From Hedera helix (taxonomy: Eukaryota > Streptophyta > Magnoliopsida > Apiales > Araliaceae): DNA of 64,000 bases. This document shows, one piece after another, positions 21,037-32,689 of the stretch. A program made the translations under genes and the position numbers. Each line of letters opens with the position of its first letter. Within the stretch, counting starts at the first letter, position 1. The stretch is from assembly GCA_947179155.2 (NCBI GenBank), contig OX359274.1, positions 46,583,564 to 46,647,563 on the forward strand, in the 5' to 3' direction. The notes beneath the pieces are model-generated. The model saw nothing but the letters and a program-made list of their open reading frames with translations, had not been told where the DNA came from and did not search any database.

Positions 21037-22242
21037 TGTGACCCCCCAAATCTGGGCCCACACAGCCCAAACTTGAGTCGTCAAAAGACTACAACAAAAT
21101 TATTACAACAAAGCACAACGTACAACAATACAGTGTATAATAATACACAACTAAGTCTTCACTATTATTGCCACACTATTTTACAAAACGTGAAGACTAT
21201 GATAACTATTCCTCGGACCCTCACTCCATTCCCCGGCTAGACCCTGTTATGTTTTCATCTCCTGTTGAAAAACAATGGAACAAAAGAAAGGGTGAGCTCA
21301 AATAGCCCAGTAAAGAATATCATGACTAAGATAATGACGAATAAATTATCATTAGTCTTCAACAGTTGAGTTCTTGAAAGAATACAATAGACTACAAGGT
21401 TTATATCAAAAACTGCAGTTAAATTCTTAAACAATGTTCAGATCAATAATAGCAGCGGAATGAGCAATCTATTAGAAGAATAATGCAGACTATAATGTCC
21501 ACTCGCTTCTCTTTTTCGTAAAAACATCATCAACTTTTATCATCTGAAATACCATTAGTCATGATAATATAAATTCACAGTTCCTGATCATAATCATGCA
21601 CATCAACAGTTCATCTTTGCACTACGGGCCAAAGATATTCAATATAGCACCAACGGTAATGATTATACCAGATTCAGCCTTTGGTCATAATCATACCAAA
21701 CAACAGTTCATCTTTGCACTACGGGCCAAAGAGAACATTCACCACGTGCCATAAAAGACACCGAACAGATGTATCGCCTTTAACCTATTATATCGCCTTT
21801 AACCTATCATCTGTTCAACAAATATATCACATCTGTGCCCCCGGCCACAGATATTCACAACAGCTTGATTCTTGAAGATTAGTTCAAATGATAGTGAGAC
21901 AATTGATGAACAGAAGAAATAGGATAAACAATAAATATCGAAAGTTTACTTTGTGCAGATTCAAATAATGTCCAAATGATCAACATGATGTGGAGTGAAA
22001 TTTAAAAATGATATTCAAGATCCACAGTTCAGAATAACGGTTACAGTTCAATAGAAAGGTTCAGAAAATAGGAAGGTTCAGTTGAAATAATGAAGTTCAA
22101 CTATTATGGAACATATAATATTTTCAGGAATTATAGAAGCAATAGTTCCATAATAAATTTCGATTTAGGAGTATGAAAGAAAATAATAACCCTTACCGTA
22201 GCAGGTTTGATTAACAAAAGGTGAAGAAAATTAATACAAAGG

Positions 22243-22590
22243 GTTATTCACCAACAGGCGATAATCCGCGCCGTAAGTTATTCCCACAATTTAATAGAAT
22301 TTGAGTACAAAGAGTTATTCACCAAACAGGCGGCAATCCGCTCCGTAAGGTTATTCTCAGAGATTAATAATGAATGAATACGAAAGGTTATTCACCAACA
22401 GGCGGCAATCCGCTCCGTAAGGTTATTCCCACAATTTAATAGAATTTGAGTACAAAGAGTTATTCACCAAACAGGCGGCAATCCGCTCCGTAAGGTTATT
22501 CTCAGAGATTAATAATGAATGAATACGAAAGGTTATTCACCAACAGGCGGCAATCCGCTCCGTAAGGTTATTCCCACAATTTAATACATG
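22243..22590. repeat. 72-bp tandem array with GCGGCAATCCGC cores in LTR-B
   Basis: Five units start GTTATTCACCAA at 22243, 22314, 22387, 22459 and 22532. They alternate between two variants, so the higher-order period is 145 bp. Units 2-5 contain GCGG-CAAT-CCGC, a small hairpin, followed by TCCGTAAGGTTATTC; unit 1 has the variant GCGATAATCCGC. Repeated at 26002-26349 in the right LTR. Confidence 0.85.
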
Positions 22591-23362
22591 GAAATAAAAG
22601 GCACGTCTTATGAGTAAGGAAGAAACAATATTATTATCGAGAATCAAATAATGATAATCCCTTACCATAGTACGTTTGAATAATGGAAGATGAAAAAGAT
22701 GGTATCCCTTACGAGTAGTAATTTTAAGAGTATGAAAGAAAATAACATTCCTTACCGTAGTAAGTTTTGATAATAGAAGATGAAAGAAGATGACATTCCT
22801 TACCTTGATATTGTGAAACAAGTTTATAGCCGAACAAATCCTTCATTGTTTGTCTATGTAGCAGTAAAGAATCTGACTTTTGAGTCTTCTAGAGTTTTTA
22901 AAATCTCTTTATGTTTTTAAAATAATGTTACTCTCGGAAAGATAGACGGTATAGACTCAAGAATCACTCAATTCGGAGTTAATATGAATGAGTTATGAAT
23001 TTTCAAAACTAAGACTGAAAATAGTGACGAAAATCAGAATAGGTTACGGTTTTTAGTATTTTAAGGCATGAAGATGATTTCAGATGACTTTTCTTCCTTC
23101 TTCAAAGTTGTAGAGGACGAAAAACTGAAGAGACAGGCTTTTAATTCATTAAATTCTGATAAATAATGAATATACTATGATTTTTCGAAAGAGTTACTGT
23201 ACATAAGAAAATTCCACTCGGGAATTCAAAGAAGAATGCAAAAGATTTCAAAACTAGGAATGACTTAAGAACACTTAGAGAGAACTTACACAAAGAAGTA
23301 TTTAGAGAGTGAAAGAAAGAATGAGTAAGAAAGTTTATGAAAAATCCTTAAGTTAAGGCTTC

Positions 23363-23370
23363 TATTTATA
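23363..23370 (-). promoter_or_regulatory. TATA box of LTR-B (left LTR)
   Basis: Minus-strand GGCTATAAATAGAAGCC. The right-LTR copy at 27122-27129 is the one that would drive the element. Confidence 0.75.
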
Positions 23371-23460
23371 GCCAAAAATCTTATCATTCCTTTAATCTAA
23401 ACCATTCATTTAAAGATCATCTTTTAATCTACACCATCCATTTCAAATATTATATTATCT

Positions 23461-23706
23461 TAATCTACACCATTCATTTCATATCACCTAATAATCACCT
23501 AACTTTATATTATAAACAAATCAATTTAATTATTCAACAATAATTCACACTTTAATCTACACCATTCATTTCATATTACCTAATAATCACCTAACTTTAT
23601 ATTATAAACAAATCAATTCAATTATTCAACAATAATTCACACTTTAATCTACACCATTCATTTCATATTACCTAATAATCACCTAACTTTATATTATAAA
23701 CAAATA
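23461..23706. repeat. 92-bp tandem repeat in LTR-B U3
   Basis: Units beginning TAATCTACACCATTCATTTC start at 23461, 23553 and 23645; the third is partial. Degenerate half-units precede them from about 23390. It lies just upstream of the minus-strand TATA box. Repeated at 27220-27465. Confidence 0.82.
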
Positions 23707-23909
23707 ACTTTATCAATTCAATTATTATGACTAATTGTTATAAATACAGTATAGTTAGCTCTTAGATATCAAGTCAATAAATTAATGAAATACAACTGTT
23801 TAAATAACATCATAATAGAGATAACAATAATGTAAAAGAAAGCATACGTTACTGTGTAATGACAATTATTTATTCAATAATGTGAATTACTGTGCATATG
23901 TTACTGTGA

Positions 23910-24071
23910 CAATTATTAGGTTCAATAATTTTAAAAACAGTGCAGCAACAATTATTGACTCAATGATATAAAATACAGTGTAATGACAATTATTAAATCA
24001 ATAATGCAAAATACTGTGTAACAACAATTATTGAATTGATAATATAAAATATTATGCAGTGACAATTATCG
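23910..24071. repeat. 38-bp periodic CAATTATTG-type array in LTR-B U3
   Basis: Units at 23949, 23987, 24025 and 24063 are exactly 38 bp apart, with another at 23910. 23949 and 24025 are perfect CAATTATTG; 23987 (CAATTATTA) and 24063 (CAATTATCG) are decayed. It is homologous to the LTR-A array. Copied at 27669-27830. Confidence 0.82.
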
Positions 24072-24512
24072 ATGAAATGATGCGTAACAGTTACGGTGTC
24101 AATTATCAGACCAATAATATGAGACACTATGCAATACCGTGTGTTACTGTAGAGTACCGTGTGCTACAGAAAATACCAAAAACTACCGTATGCTACTATT
24201 CTTTTATCACCGGTATTTTAACAGTTCCGTTGACTATTTTTATTTAAAAAGGTTATTTCTGTCGTTTTCTATATCCGACAAATATTCTGTTGTGGGGTCC
24301 ACCAATAATTTATTATTTCGGCGCCGTCGTACGACACGAATATTCCCCGACCAAACGAATATTCCCCGACAAAGCGAATATTGTCCGACAAAATAAAATT
24401 TGCAGATAACATCCTTAACTTTTAACTTGATCGATTTAACCACTTACTGTTTCAAAAAAATATATATGAAGAAAAATTAAATTTTGTATTTCATAAAATT
24501 CGGGGTCTTACA

Positions 24513-24795
24513 ACCTCCCCTCCTTATGAAATTTCGTCCCCGAAATTGACGTACCAGACATTTCATAGTTATTCTCCTGATTTTCAGATGCCATACTAAA
24601 CTGTGGTCACAAAATAATTGTTAGTTCAAACAAATTGACTCATCTCTTCATGTTCCTACACTCAAATCGATTCATTAGATAAAAAAAATCTAATTTAGGT
24701 AGGACACACTAGTGATTGATTCTATTCGTCTCTCCCCTCCTAGTTCTAACCCCAGATCTCCATTAAAGACCATATCCCTAAGCTCTGATGCCAAC
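24513..24795 (-). other. LTR-B interior (283 bp)
   Basis: Polypurine-tract complement ACCTCCCCTCCTT, the inverted pair AATTTCG/CGAAATT, a spacer homologous to the LTR-A interior, then one PBS complement next to the right LTR. It corresponds to the LTR-A interior up to that element's first PBS copy and lacks the 169-bp extension. Confidence 0.88.
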
Positions 24796-27700
24796 TGTGA
24801 CGCCCCAAATCTGGGCCCACACAGCCCAAACTTGAGTCGTCAAAAGACTACAACAAAATTATTACAACAAAGCACAACGTACAACAATACAGTGTATAAT
24901 AATACACAACTAAGTATTCACTATTATTGCCACACTATTTTACAAAACGTGAAGACTATGATAACTATTCCTCGGACCCTCACTCCATTCCCCGGCTAGA
25001 CCCTGTTATGTTTTCATCTCCTGTTGAAAAACAATGGAACAAAAGAAAGGGTGAGCTCAAATAGCCCAGTAAAGAATATCATGACTAAGATAATGACGAA
25101 TAAATTATCATTAGTCTTCAACAGTTGAGTTCTTGAAAGAATACAATAGACTACAAGGTTTATATCAAAAACTGCAGTTAAATTCTTAAACAATGTTCAG
25201 ATCAATAATAGCAGCGGAATGAGCAATCTATTAGAAGAATAATGCAGACTATAATGTCCACTCGCTTCTCTTTTTCGTAAAAACATCATCAACTTTTATC
25301 ATCTGAAATACCATTAGTCATGATAATATAAATTCACAGTTCCTGATCATAATCATGCACATCAACAGTTCATCTTTGCACTACGGGCCAAAGATATTCA
25401 ATATAGCACCAACGGTAATGATTATACCAGATTCAGCCTTTGGTCATAATCATACCAAACAACAGTTCATCTTTGCACTACGGGCCAAAGAGAACATTCA
25501 CCACGTGCCATAAAAGACACCGAACAGATGTATCGCCTTTAACCTATTATATCGCCTTTAACCTATCATCTGTTCAACAAATATATCACATCTGTGCCCC
25601 CGGCCACAGATATTCACAACAGCTTGATTCTTGAAGATTAGTTCAAATGATAGTGAGACAATTGATGAACAGAAGAAATAGGATAAACAATAAATATCGA
25701 AAGTTTACTTTGTGCAGATTCAAATAATGTCCAAATGATCAACATGATGTGGATTGAAATTTAAAAATGATATTCAAGATCCACAGTTCAGAATAACGGT
25801 TACAGTTCAATAGAAAGGTTCAGAAAATAGGAAGGTTCAGTTGAAATAATGAAGTTCAACTATTATGGAACATATAATATTTTCAGGAATTATAGAAGCA
25901 ATAGTTCCATAATAAATTTCGATTTAGGAGTATGAAAGAAAATAATAACCCTTACCGTAGCAGGTTTGATTAACAAAAGGTGAAGGAAATTAATACAAAA
26001 GGTTATTCACCAACAGGCGATAATCCGCGCCGTAAGTTATTCCCACAATTTAATAGAATTTGAGTACAAAGAGTTATTCACCAAACAGGCGGCAATCCGC
26101 TCCGTAAGGTTATTCTCAGAGATTAATAATGAATGAATACGAAAGGTTATTCACCAACAGGCGGCAATCCGCTCCGTAAGGTTATTCCCACAATTTAATA
26201 GAATTTGAGTACAAAGAGTTATTCACCAAACAGGCGGCAATCCGCTCCGTAAGGTTATTCTCAGAGATTAATAATGAATGAATACGAAAGGTTATTCACC
26301 AACAGGCGGCAATCCGCTCCGTAAGGTTATTCCCACAATTTAATACATGGAAATAAAAGGCACGTCTTATGAGTAAGGAAGAAACAATATTATTATCGAG
26401 AATCAAATAATGATAATCCCTTACCATAGTACGTTTGAATAATGGAAGATGAAAAAGATGGTATCCCTTACGAGTAGTAATTTTAAGAGTATGAAAGAAA
26501 ATAACATTCCTTACCGTAGTAAGTTTTGATAATAGAAGATGAAAGAAGATGACATTCCTTACCTTGATATTGTGAAACAAGTTTATAGCCGAACAAATCC
26601 TTCATTGTTTGTCTATGTAGCAGTAAAGAATCTGACTTTTGAGTCTTCTAGAGTTTTTAAAATCTCTTTATGTTTTTAAAATAATGTTACTCTCGGAAAG
26701 ATAGACGGTATAGACTCAAGAATCACTCAATTCGGAGTTAATATGAATGAGTTATGAATTTTCAAAACTAAGACTGAAAATAGTGACGAAAATCAGAATA
26801 GGTTACGGTTTTTAGTATTTTAAGGCATGAAGATGATTTCAGATGACTTTTCTTCCTTCTTCAAAGTTGTAGAGGACGAAAAACTGAAGAGACAAGCTTT
26901 TAATTCATTAAATTCTGATAAATAATGAATATACTATGATTTTTCGAAAGAGTTACTGTACATAAGAAAATTCCACTCGGGAATTCAAAGAAGAATGCAA
27001 AAGATTTCAAAACTAGGAATGACTTAAGAACACTTAGAGAGAACTTACACAAAGAAGTATTTAGAGAGTGAAAGAAAGAATGAGTAAGAAAGTTTATGAA
27101 AAATCCTTAAGTTAAGGCTTCTATTTATAGCCAAAAATCTTATCATTCCTTTAATCTAAACCATTCATTTAAAGATCATCTTTTAATCTACACCATCCAT
27201 TTCAAATATTATATTATCTTAATCTACACCATTCATTTCATATCACCTAATAATCACCTAACTTTATATTATAAACAAATCAATTTAATTATTCAACAAT
27301 AATTCACACTTTAATCTACACCATTCATTTCATATTACCTAATAATCACCTAACTTTATATTATAAACAAATCAATTCAATTATTCAACAATAATTCACA
27401 CTTTAATCTACACCATTCATTTCATATTACCTAATAATCACCTAACTTTATATTATAAACAAATAACTTTATCAATTCAATTATTATGACTAATTGTTAT
27501 AAATACAGTATAGTTAGCTCTTAGATATCAAGTCAATAAATTAATGAAATACAACTGTTTAAATAACATCATAATAGAGATAACAATAATGTAAAAGAAA
27601 GCATACGTTACTGTGTAATGACAATTATTTATTCAATAATGTGAATTACTGTGCATATGTTACTGTGACAATTATTAGGTTCAATAATTTTAAAAACAGT

Positions 27701-28271
27701 GCAGCAACAATTATTGACTCAATGATATAAAATACAGTGTAATGACAATTATTAAATCAATAATGCAAAATACTGTGTAACAACAATTATTGAATTGATA
27801 ATATAAAATATTATGCAGTGACAATTATCGATGAAATGATGCGTAACAGTTACGGTGTCAATTATCAGACCAATAATATGAGACACTATGCAATACCGTG
27901 TGTTACTGTAGAGTACCGTGTGCTACAGAAAATACCAAAAACTACCGTATGCTACTATTCTTTTATCACCGGTATTTTAACAGTTCCGTTGACTATTTTT
28001 ATTTAAAAAGGTTATTTCTGTCGTTTTCTATATCCGACAAATATTCTGTTGTGGGGTCCACCAATAATTTATTATTTCGGCGCCGTCGTACGACACGAAT
28101 ATTCCCCGACCAAACGAATATTCCCCGACAAAGCGAATATTGTCCGACAAAATAAAATTTGCAGATAACATCCTTAACTTTTAACTTGATCGATTTAACC
28201 ACTTACTGTTTCAAAAAAATATATATGAAGAAAAATTAAATTTTATATTTCATAAAATTCGGGGTCTTACA
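24796..28271 (-). repeat. LTR-B, right LTR
   Basis: Same length as the left LTR. Differences seen include GTGACG versus GTGACC near the start, AAGTATTCAC versus AAGTCTTCAC, and ATTTTATATTTC versus ATTTTGTATTTC near the end. Confidence 0.92.
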
Positions 28272-28766
28272 GTATATATATATATATACTAAGTGGCGTT
28301 GCATAAGTACATTGAATTAAAAACAGAGAACCAAAAAGAGGGTCATCGGAAGGGAAAAATTGGGAGAAGTTTGTGAAGGTTTATTCACGGGTTTTCATCA
28401 TTAATTCGGATTAATTAATTGCTTGAAGACTTTTAATTAATTCAGAGGATTTGGGTGGTGAGGTAATTTAAGTTTTCACTTAAATTAAGGTATTTTATAA
28501 TCTCTCAATTTTGTAATATTTCAAGTCTTTGGTGTTAAAGCTTGAAAGGATTATTTGTACTTACAATTGATTATAGTGGAATTTCGGAGTTTGGCCCGTG
28601 GTTTTTACCTCTTAATTTTAGGGGGTTTTCCACGTAAATTTGGTGTCTTGTGTTTGGTTTATTTTCAGCAGTTATTATTTATTTGGTGGAATTGCATTGT
28701 TTGTTTGGCGTGGTTTGTTGTTTGATTTATCAGGAACGGTTACAGTTGGAGGTGTTTTTCTCAACA
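28272..28766 (+). repeat. Copia 3' LTR, second part
   Basis: It resumes in the TA run, which is one TA longer than in the 5' LTR, and continues to CTCAACA. It is followed by the copia target duplication GAGGT at 28767-28771. Confidence 0.92.
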
Positions 28767-28771
28767 GAGGT

Positions 28772-29531
28772 TATATCATTAACACTGGGTGCTGATTGAT
28801 TTTTATAAAATTTATCCTTGGGCACAAAAACCTACTCTTTTCAAAAGCTTTCTATACACACATTAACACACACACACACACACACACACACACTTTAATT
28901 TATTTGTAAGATAATTAATTCATTTTTTAAAAGCTTCTCTTTATGTATATATATTATGGTCGATCGTAGTATTTGCTAGTTAAAAGAATGAACTTATGCA
29001 TGACATCATCAAATTACTATCAACAATCGAAGTCTAAATCTATGTTATATTGCAAATGTTGTGTTGTTTTTAATTGTACTAATTAACAAAAAGTAGAGCT
29101 AGGAAATCTCCTTGTTGTTTTTTTGAACTTGGGAATAAGGAAATCTATGATCTATAATCTATGCATGTCAGTGGGAATTGAAATAGTTTGTTTGTGATTG
29201 TCACTGAGCTAACTTCTACTTGAGAAATCGAATCCCATCTTGCAAAAAGTGTCTCTTAGCCAATATTCGTACGTAGGCATTGCATCCAATAAGTAAATAA
29301 ATAGGTCACACCTCTGCTCGTCGTTTTGTTTTCGTGTTCTTGGAACCTTCTATGACTCCAAGATGCTCTCTAATATTTATTTAATAATGCCACTTCTGCC
29401 GAAATTTTACATTGAATAGACACCGAATCTATACACCACATATGCATGCAACTTTTTCTGATACACTCCGTGTAGCAAAATTAAAGTTGATTGGTAAATT
29501 CTTTTTGTGCGATATATGAAAAAAGAATTGC

Positions 29532-29578
<47 letters not shown>

Positions 29579-29947
29579 CACGTTCTCGGTGTATATTCAG
29601 TGCATGAATTCAATTGGGTGGATATATATAATTATATAGCATTATTGCTTTCTAATTAATTTCTTCTTTTCTGTTATGATCGATCGAGTGTGCCTGAAAA
29701 GAGAGCTAGAGACTTTGAGTCTTGACATTGTAAACTAATTTGCAGCTCGTACGTGGGGAATAGAGATGGAGGATTAGTTGCACTAAAAAAATCTATCGGT
29801 TTAGCCTCAGTTGTCCTTAAAAGAGTAGAGAAATTTGAGCAAGGCAACGACACATTAGCATATTGACAAAAGACTCAAACAAGATCCATTATACATTTCA
29901 TGAAATTATTATGGACGTACGTAAAAAGTGGGAATAAAATATGTATG
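28772..29947. other. Intergenic with CA and TA microsatellites
   Basis: No gene recognised. A (CA)n run lies at about 28868-28893 and a long (AT)n run at about 29534-29576. The rest is AT-rich unique-looking sequence. Confidence 0.6.
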
Positions 29948-29955
29948 ATCATTAG

Positions 29956-31031
29956 TAGGGGTGTGCATCGGTACTGTACCGAACCGAACCGGCTCTAAAA
30001 TTACGTACCGAAACCGGTACCGATTGAACCGGTATACCGAACCGGTTAGCCGGTTCGGTACCGGTTTTTACCATAATATACCGAAAAGATGCTGAACAGA
30101 TGTCTGACTCTCTTCTATAATACAGACCAATTTTTTGTTGAACAGATGCCTCGACTTGATTCTGCCTAGATACATCTTTAGAAGATAATCTGAATAAAAC
30201 ATTTACAGTAATTAAAAAATAAAAAGGAAAAAATCAAATATCCCCCAAATATCATACTGGAAAATAGGAAAAGTATATTTCTTTAATCTTTCCCCCAACA
30301 ACAAAACCCATTAATATACAAAATTACACAAACCATCCATGAACTGTAACTAAATTTTGAACTGTAAATAAATTATGGCAATGTAAAGGAAGAAATTTCA
30401 ATAAGAAAAATGAACTCCCCAAGAAAATACATCAAATCAAGAAATGGGTTAACCAAACTAAAATTTATAAACTAAAATAAAGAATACAATACATTTTTTT
30501 CATGAGAAGTTCGAAAGAGGGAAACATAAAGGAAGCAAACCCACTTCTTGAACATTTTGGAGAGAGAAAACAAGCTCTGAAGCCTCTGAGTCTTTACTAA
30601 TTTGAACCAAAGCCTTGCGTTTCTTTTTGTCGAGGCGAAGCTGTAAATGGAATCTGTGTATGGTGTATATTCAGATTCTCAACATCATATACAAAATATT
30701 CATGATCGATCATCATATGCAAATATTCGAGATGGAGAGGAAGAGAGAATGAGCCTGCTGAGTTTGATGGAGATGAAGAGAGAGAATGAAAAGTTGAGAA
30801 AAGAGTAAAGTGAGGTCTGTGTAATAAGTAAAGAATAAAAGAATAGAAGCAAAAAATTGAAAAAGAAAGAACGAAAAGACACCGGTATAACCGGTTCGGC
30901 GCGGTTCGAACCGAAGCTTCAAAATTAATAACCGGAACCGTAATTGAAAAATTCGGTATACTGAACCGACGGTTCGGTTCAGTTCGGTTTACCTATAATA
31001 CCGAAAAAACCGAACCGTATGAACAACCCTA
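29956..31031. mobile_element. hAT-like non-autonomous element, 1.08 kb, perfect 8-bp TSD
   Basis: ATCATTAG occurs directly before (29948-29955) and after (31032-31039). It starts TAGGGGTGTGCATCGG and ends GAACAACCCTA, an imperfect terminal inverted repeat. Both subterminal regions are dense in CCGAACCGG/CCGGTTCGG. The interior has no credible protein. The 8-bp duplication and subterminal repeats indicate hAT. Confidence 0.75.
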
Positions 31032-31039
31032 ATCATTAG

Positions 31040-31330
31040 AATGAAAACATGGAAAGGTGACAACAAAATCGCCTTTGTCACTCCCTCGATCGCTCACTCT
31101 CACTATTCGAAAAACTCTCCCTCTCTTATTTATCTCATACATGCATGTTTGGGTTTTTACCATTTCAAAACCTTGGAAATTTCAGTGCATTACGCAAATA
31201 TCACTGCATTTAAATCCAACCAAAAGTGCCTTAATTTGAAAGGAAACGATAATTTATTTCTAAAATACTTACCCGCGATGATGTAATATATATATTCTGG
31301 CTACTTCTTTGTGACAATAATATGTATTAT
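31040..31330. other. Intergenic, no gene seen
   Basis: Contains open frames up to 81 codons with no recognisable domain. Probably non-coding. Confidence 0.4.
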
Positions 31331-31602
31331 TACTTTCTCTGTTCCACGTACAAAAATATTTTATTCAGCACTAATTGTAATTAATTTGTCAACTTTGAAA
31401 ATTTAAAATGAGATATGAATTTTTATGAACTTTCAAAATAAGAATTTTGTACTTGGTGATACTTTTTTAAGTAATTTACACTAGTAAGTATAGCATTAAT
31501 TAAAATCAAATAATTCTACATAATTTTAAGTTTTACAACTTGATCACAAATTGACAAAGAAGAAATAATTAAATGACTCATTTTCTGTGGAAGGAGAGAA
31601 TA
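31331..31602. mobile_element. Stowaway-like MITE, degenerate
   Basis: It starts TACTTTCTCTGTTCCACG and ends CTGTGGAAGGAGAGAATA, imperfect inverted ends of the TACTCCCTCCGT type, with TA at the borders. The interior is AT-rich. Confidence 0.5.
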
Positions 31603-32057
31603 TTATCGATAAGCCACTTAATTAGGTTTCGAAAAAGTTTTGTTTCAAGGGAGACAAATTAAGACATGACAGCCTCGTAAAAGAGATAGATGTCAACCCA
31701 TATAATAGGATTCTATTCAGCTAGTTCCTCTTATTTCTTTCCTCTCGAACGAGTACGTATTGTCCTTACAAGTATATAGCAACTAAACCCGCTATTAATG
31801 GTGGTGAGCATAATAACGTGTCTTCCAAAATATAACTCATTAATCAGTTCACTATTTAGCAAAAACTATAACCTATATATTGTTAAATACGAAAATATTA
31901 TTCAGATTCCAAAGTATAAGATCAAATACGTACAGTCCAAATGTATGTATAATTGTATAAACATATTGCAAACATTGAACCGATCATGTCCAGTATTTTG
32001 ACTTTCTTTTCTCTCTTTCCATCGTGGTGGTATTGTTTTAAGGATTTTCTTAGAATG

Positions 32058-32253
32058 TGTTCTTAGGGCATATGCTAAGCACGAAATTCAATGCATAATA
32101 TTATTTGTTTATGTATTTACACTGAATTCAATGCATAAAAAAAATAATATACTAGTGGACCCCATGTATTGAATTCAGTGCAAATATATAAAGAAATAAT
32201 ATTTAATAGGGTCCATCTCTTGTTTTTCGCGCTTGATGTGTGCCCTTAGAGCA
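32058..32253. mobile_element. Short MITE with TGTTCTTAGGGCA ends
   Basis: TGTTCTTAGGGCATATGCTA at the left is mirrored by TGATGTGTGCCCTTAGAGCA at the right. Inside, GAATTCAATGCATA and TGTATTGAATTCAGTGC form a second inverted pair. No clear TSD. Confidence 0.4.
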
Positions 32254-32413
32254 CGCATTAAGCGGACCCTTGTTTTAATTATAGAAAAACTAAATGACTA
32301 GAAGTGGAGATGATTTATGGTTAATTATATATATATATATATATATATAGTCAATATATAATTTAATATCCAATATATAGTTAATGTCCTAATATTCCCA
32401 TCGAGTAATGTAA

Positions 32414-32689
32414 TACTTCGTCTGTCCTAAATTAAATGTTTAATTTTTTAAAGTCAAGTAAACTATTTTTAGAATTTATAATTAAGTGTGTATATATATA
32501 TATATATATAAATGTCTGTGTGTGTTAAATTAAAAAAATTAGGATTTGTAATAAATTATATATACTTTCTTTTGATTGTAATTTATTCACATATATTTTA
32601 ATAAAAATAGTATAAAAAATAATTTTAAAAATTAGTAATTTAATTTTAAAAAATTAAAACTGAATACTTAATTTAAGACGGAGGAAGTA
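32414..32689. mobile_element. Stowaway-like MITE
   Basis: It starts TACTTCGTCTGTCCTAAATT and ends AATTTAAGACGGAGGAAGTA, imperfect TACTCCCTCCGTC-type inverted ends with TA borders. It contains a TA microsatellite. Confidence 0.65.

Larger units (their letters stand above)
21037..24512 (-). repeat. LTR-B, left LTR
   Basis: It shares its outer parts with LTR-A: R/U5 from the left end, and distal U3 from about 23850. The middle differs. It contains a 72-bp tandem array (22243-22590), a 92-bp tandem array (23461-23706) and the 38-bp periodic array (23910-24071). Confidence 0.92.
21037..28271 (-). mobile_element. LTR-B: non-autonomous LTR retroelement with 3476-bp LTRs and 283-bp interior
   Basis: LTRs are 21037-24512 and 24796-28271, exactly equal in length with a constant 3759-bp offset at all anchors and about half a dozen substitutions seen. 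The perfect 5-bp TSD GTATA lies at 21032-21036 and 28272-28276. The ends TGTGACSCCCC...GGGGTCTTACA match LTR-A. Minus orientation is shown by the purine tract complement at 24513-24525, the PBS complement GCTCTGATGCCA (one mismatch to iMet) at 24782-24793, and minus-strand TATA boxes. The interior is only 283 bp and has no coding capacity. Confidence 0.92.
10223..28766 (+). mobile_element. Ty1/copia retrotransposon, split by two nested LTR elements
   Basis: A complete copia element on the plus strand. The 5' LTR is 10223-10837 (615 bp, TGTT...AACA). The PBS-like TGGTATCAAGAGC starts at 10840 and resembles the tRNA-iMet primer site with one extra A. The polyprotein starts at 10888. The polypurine tract GGAGGGGGAGA is at 20898-20908. 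The 3' LTR starts at 20910 and resumes after LTR-B, ending at 28766. Flanks GAGGT (10218-10222 and 28767-28771) are a perfect 5-bp target duplication. Without the two insertions it would be about 5.3 kb. I saw only two substitutions plus one TA-repeat step between the LTRs, so insertion looks recent. The gag and polymerase resemble the Tnt1/Tork lineage. It cannot encode an intact polyprotein. Confidence 0.95.

Noticed and set aside
22243..22590. CRISPR-like regular repeats
   Set aside because: Spacing is regular, but the whole unit is repeated with no unique spacers, and the context is a plant LTR.
22537..22821. 94-codon minus-strand frame in LTR-B
   Set aside because: It arises from the repeats ending at 22590 and adjoining low-complexity sequence. 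Repeated only because it is in the LTR.
30700..30922. Minus-strand frames rich in F/L/S inside the hAT-like element
   Set aside because: Low-complexity translation of a purine-rich tract within the non-coding element. No transposase motifs.
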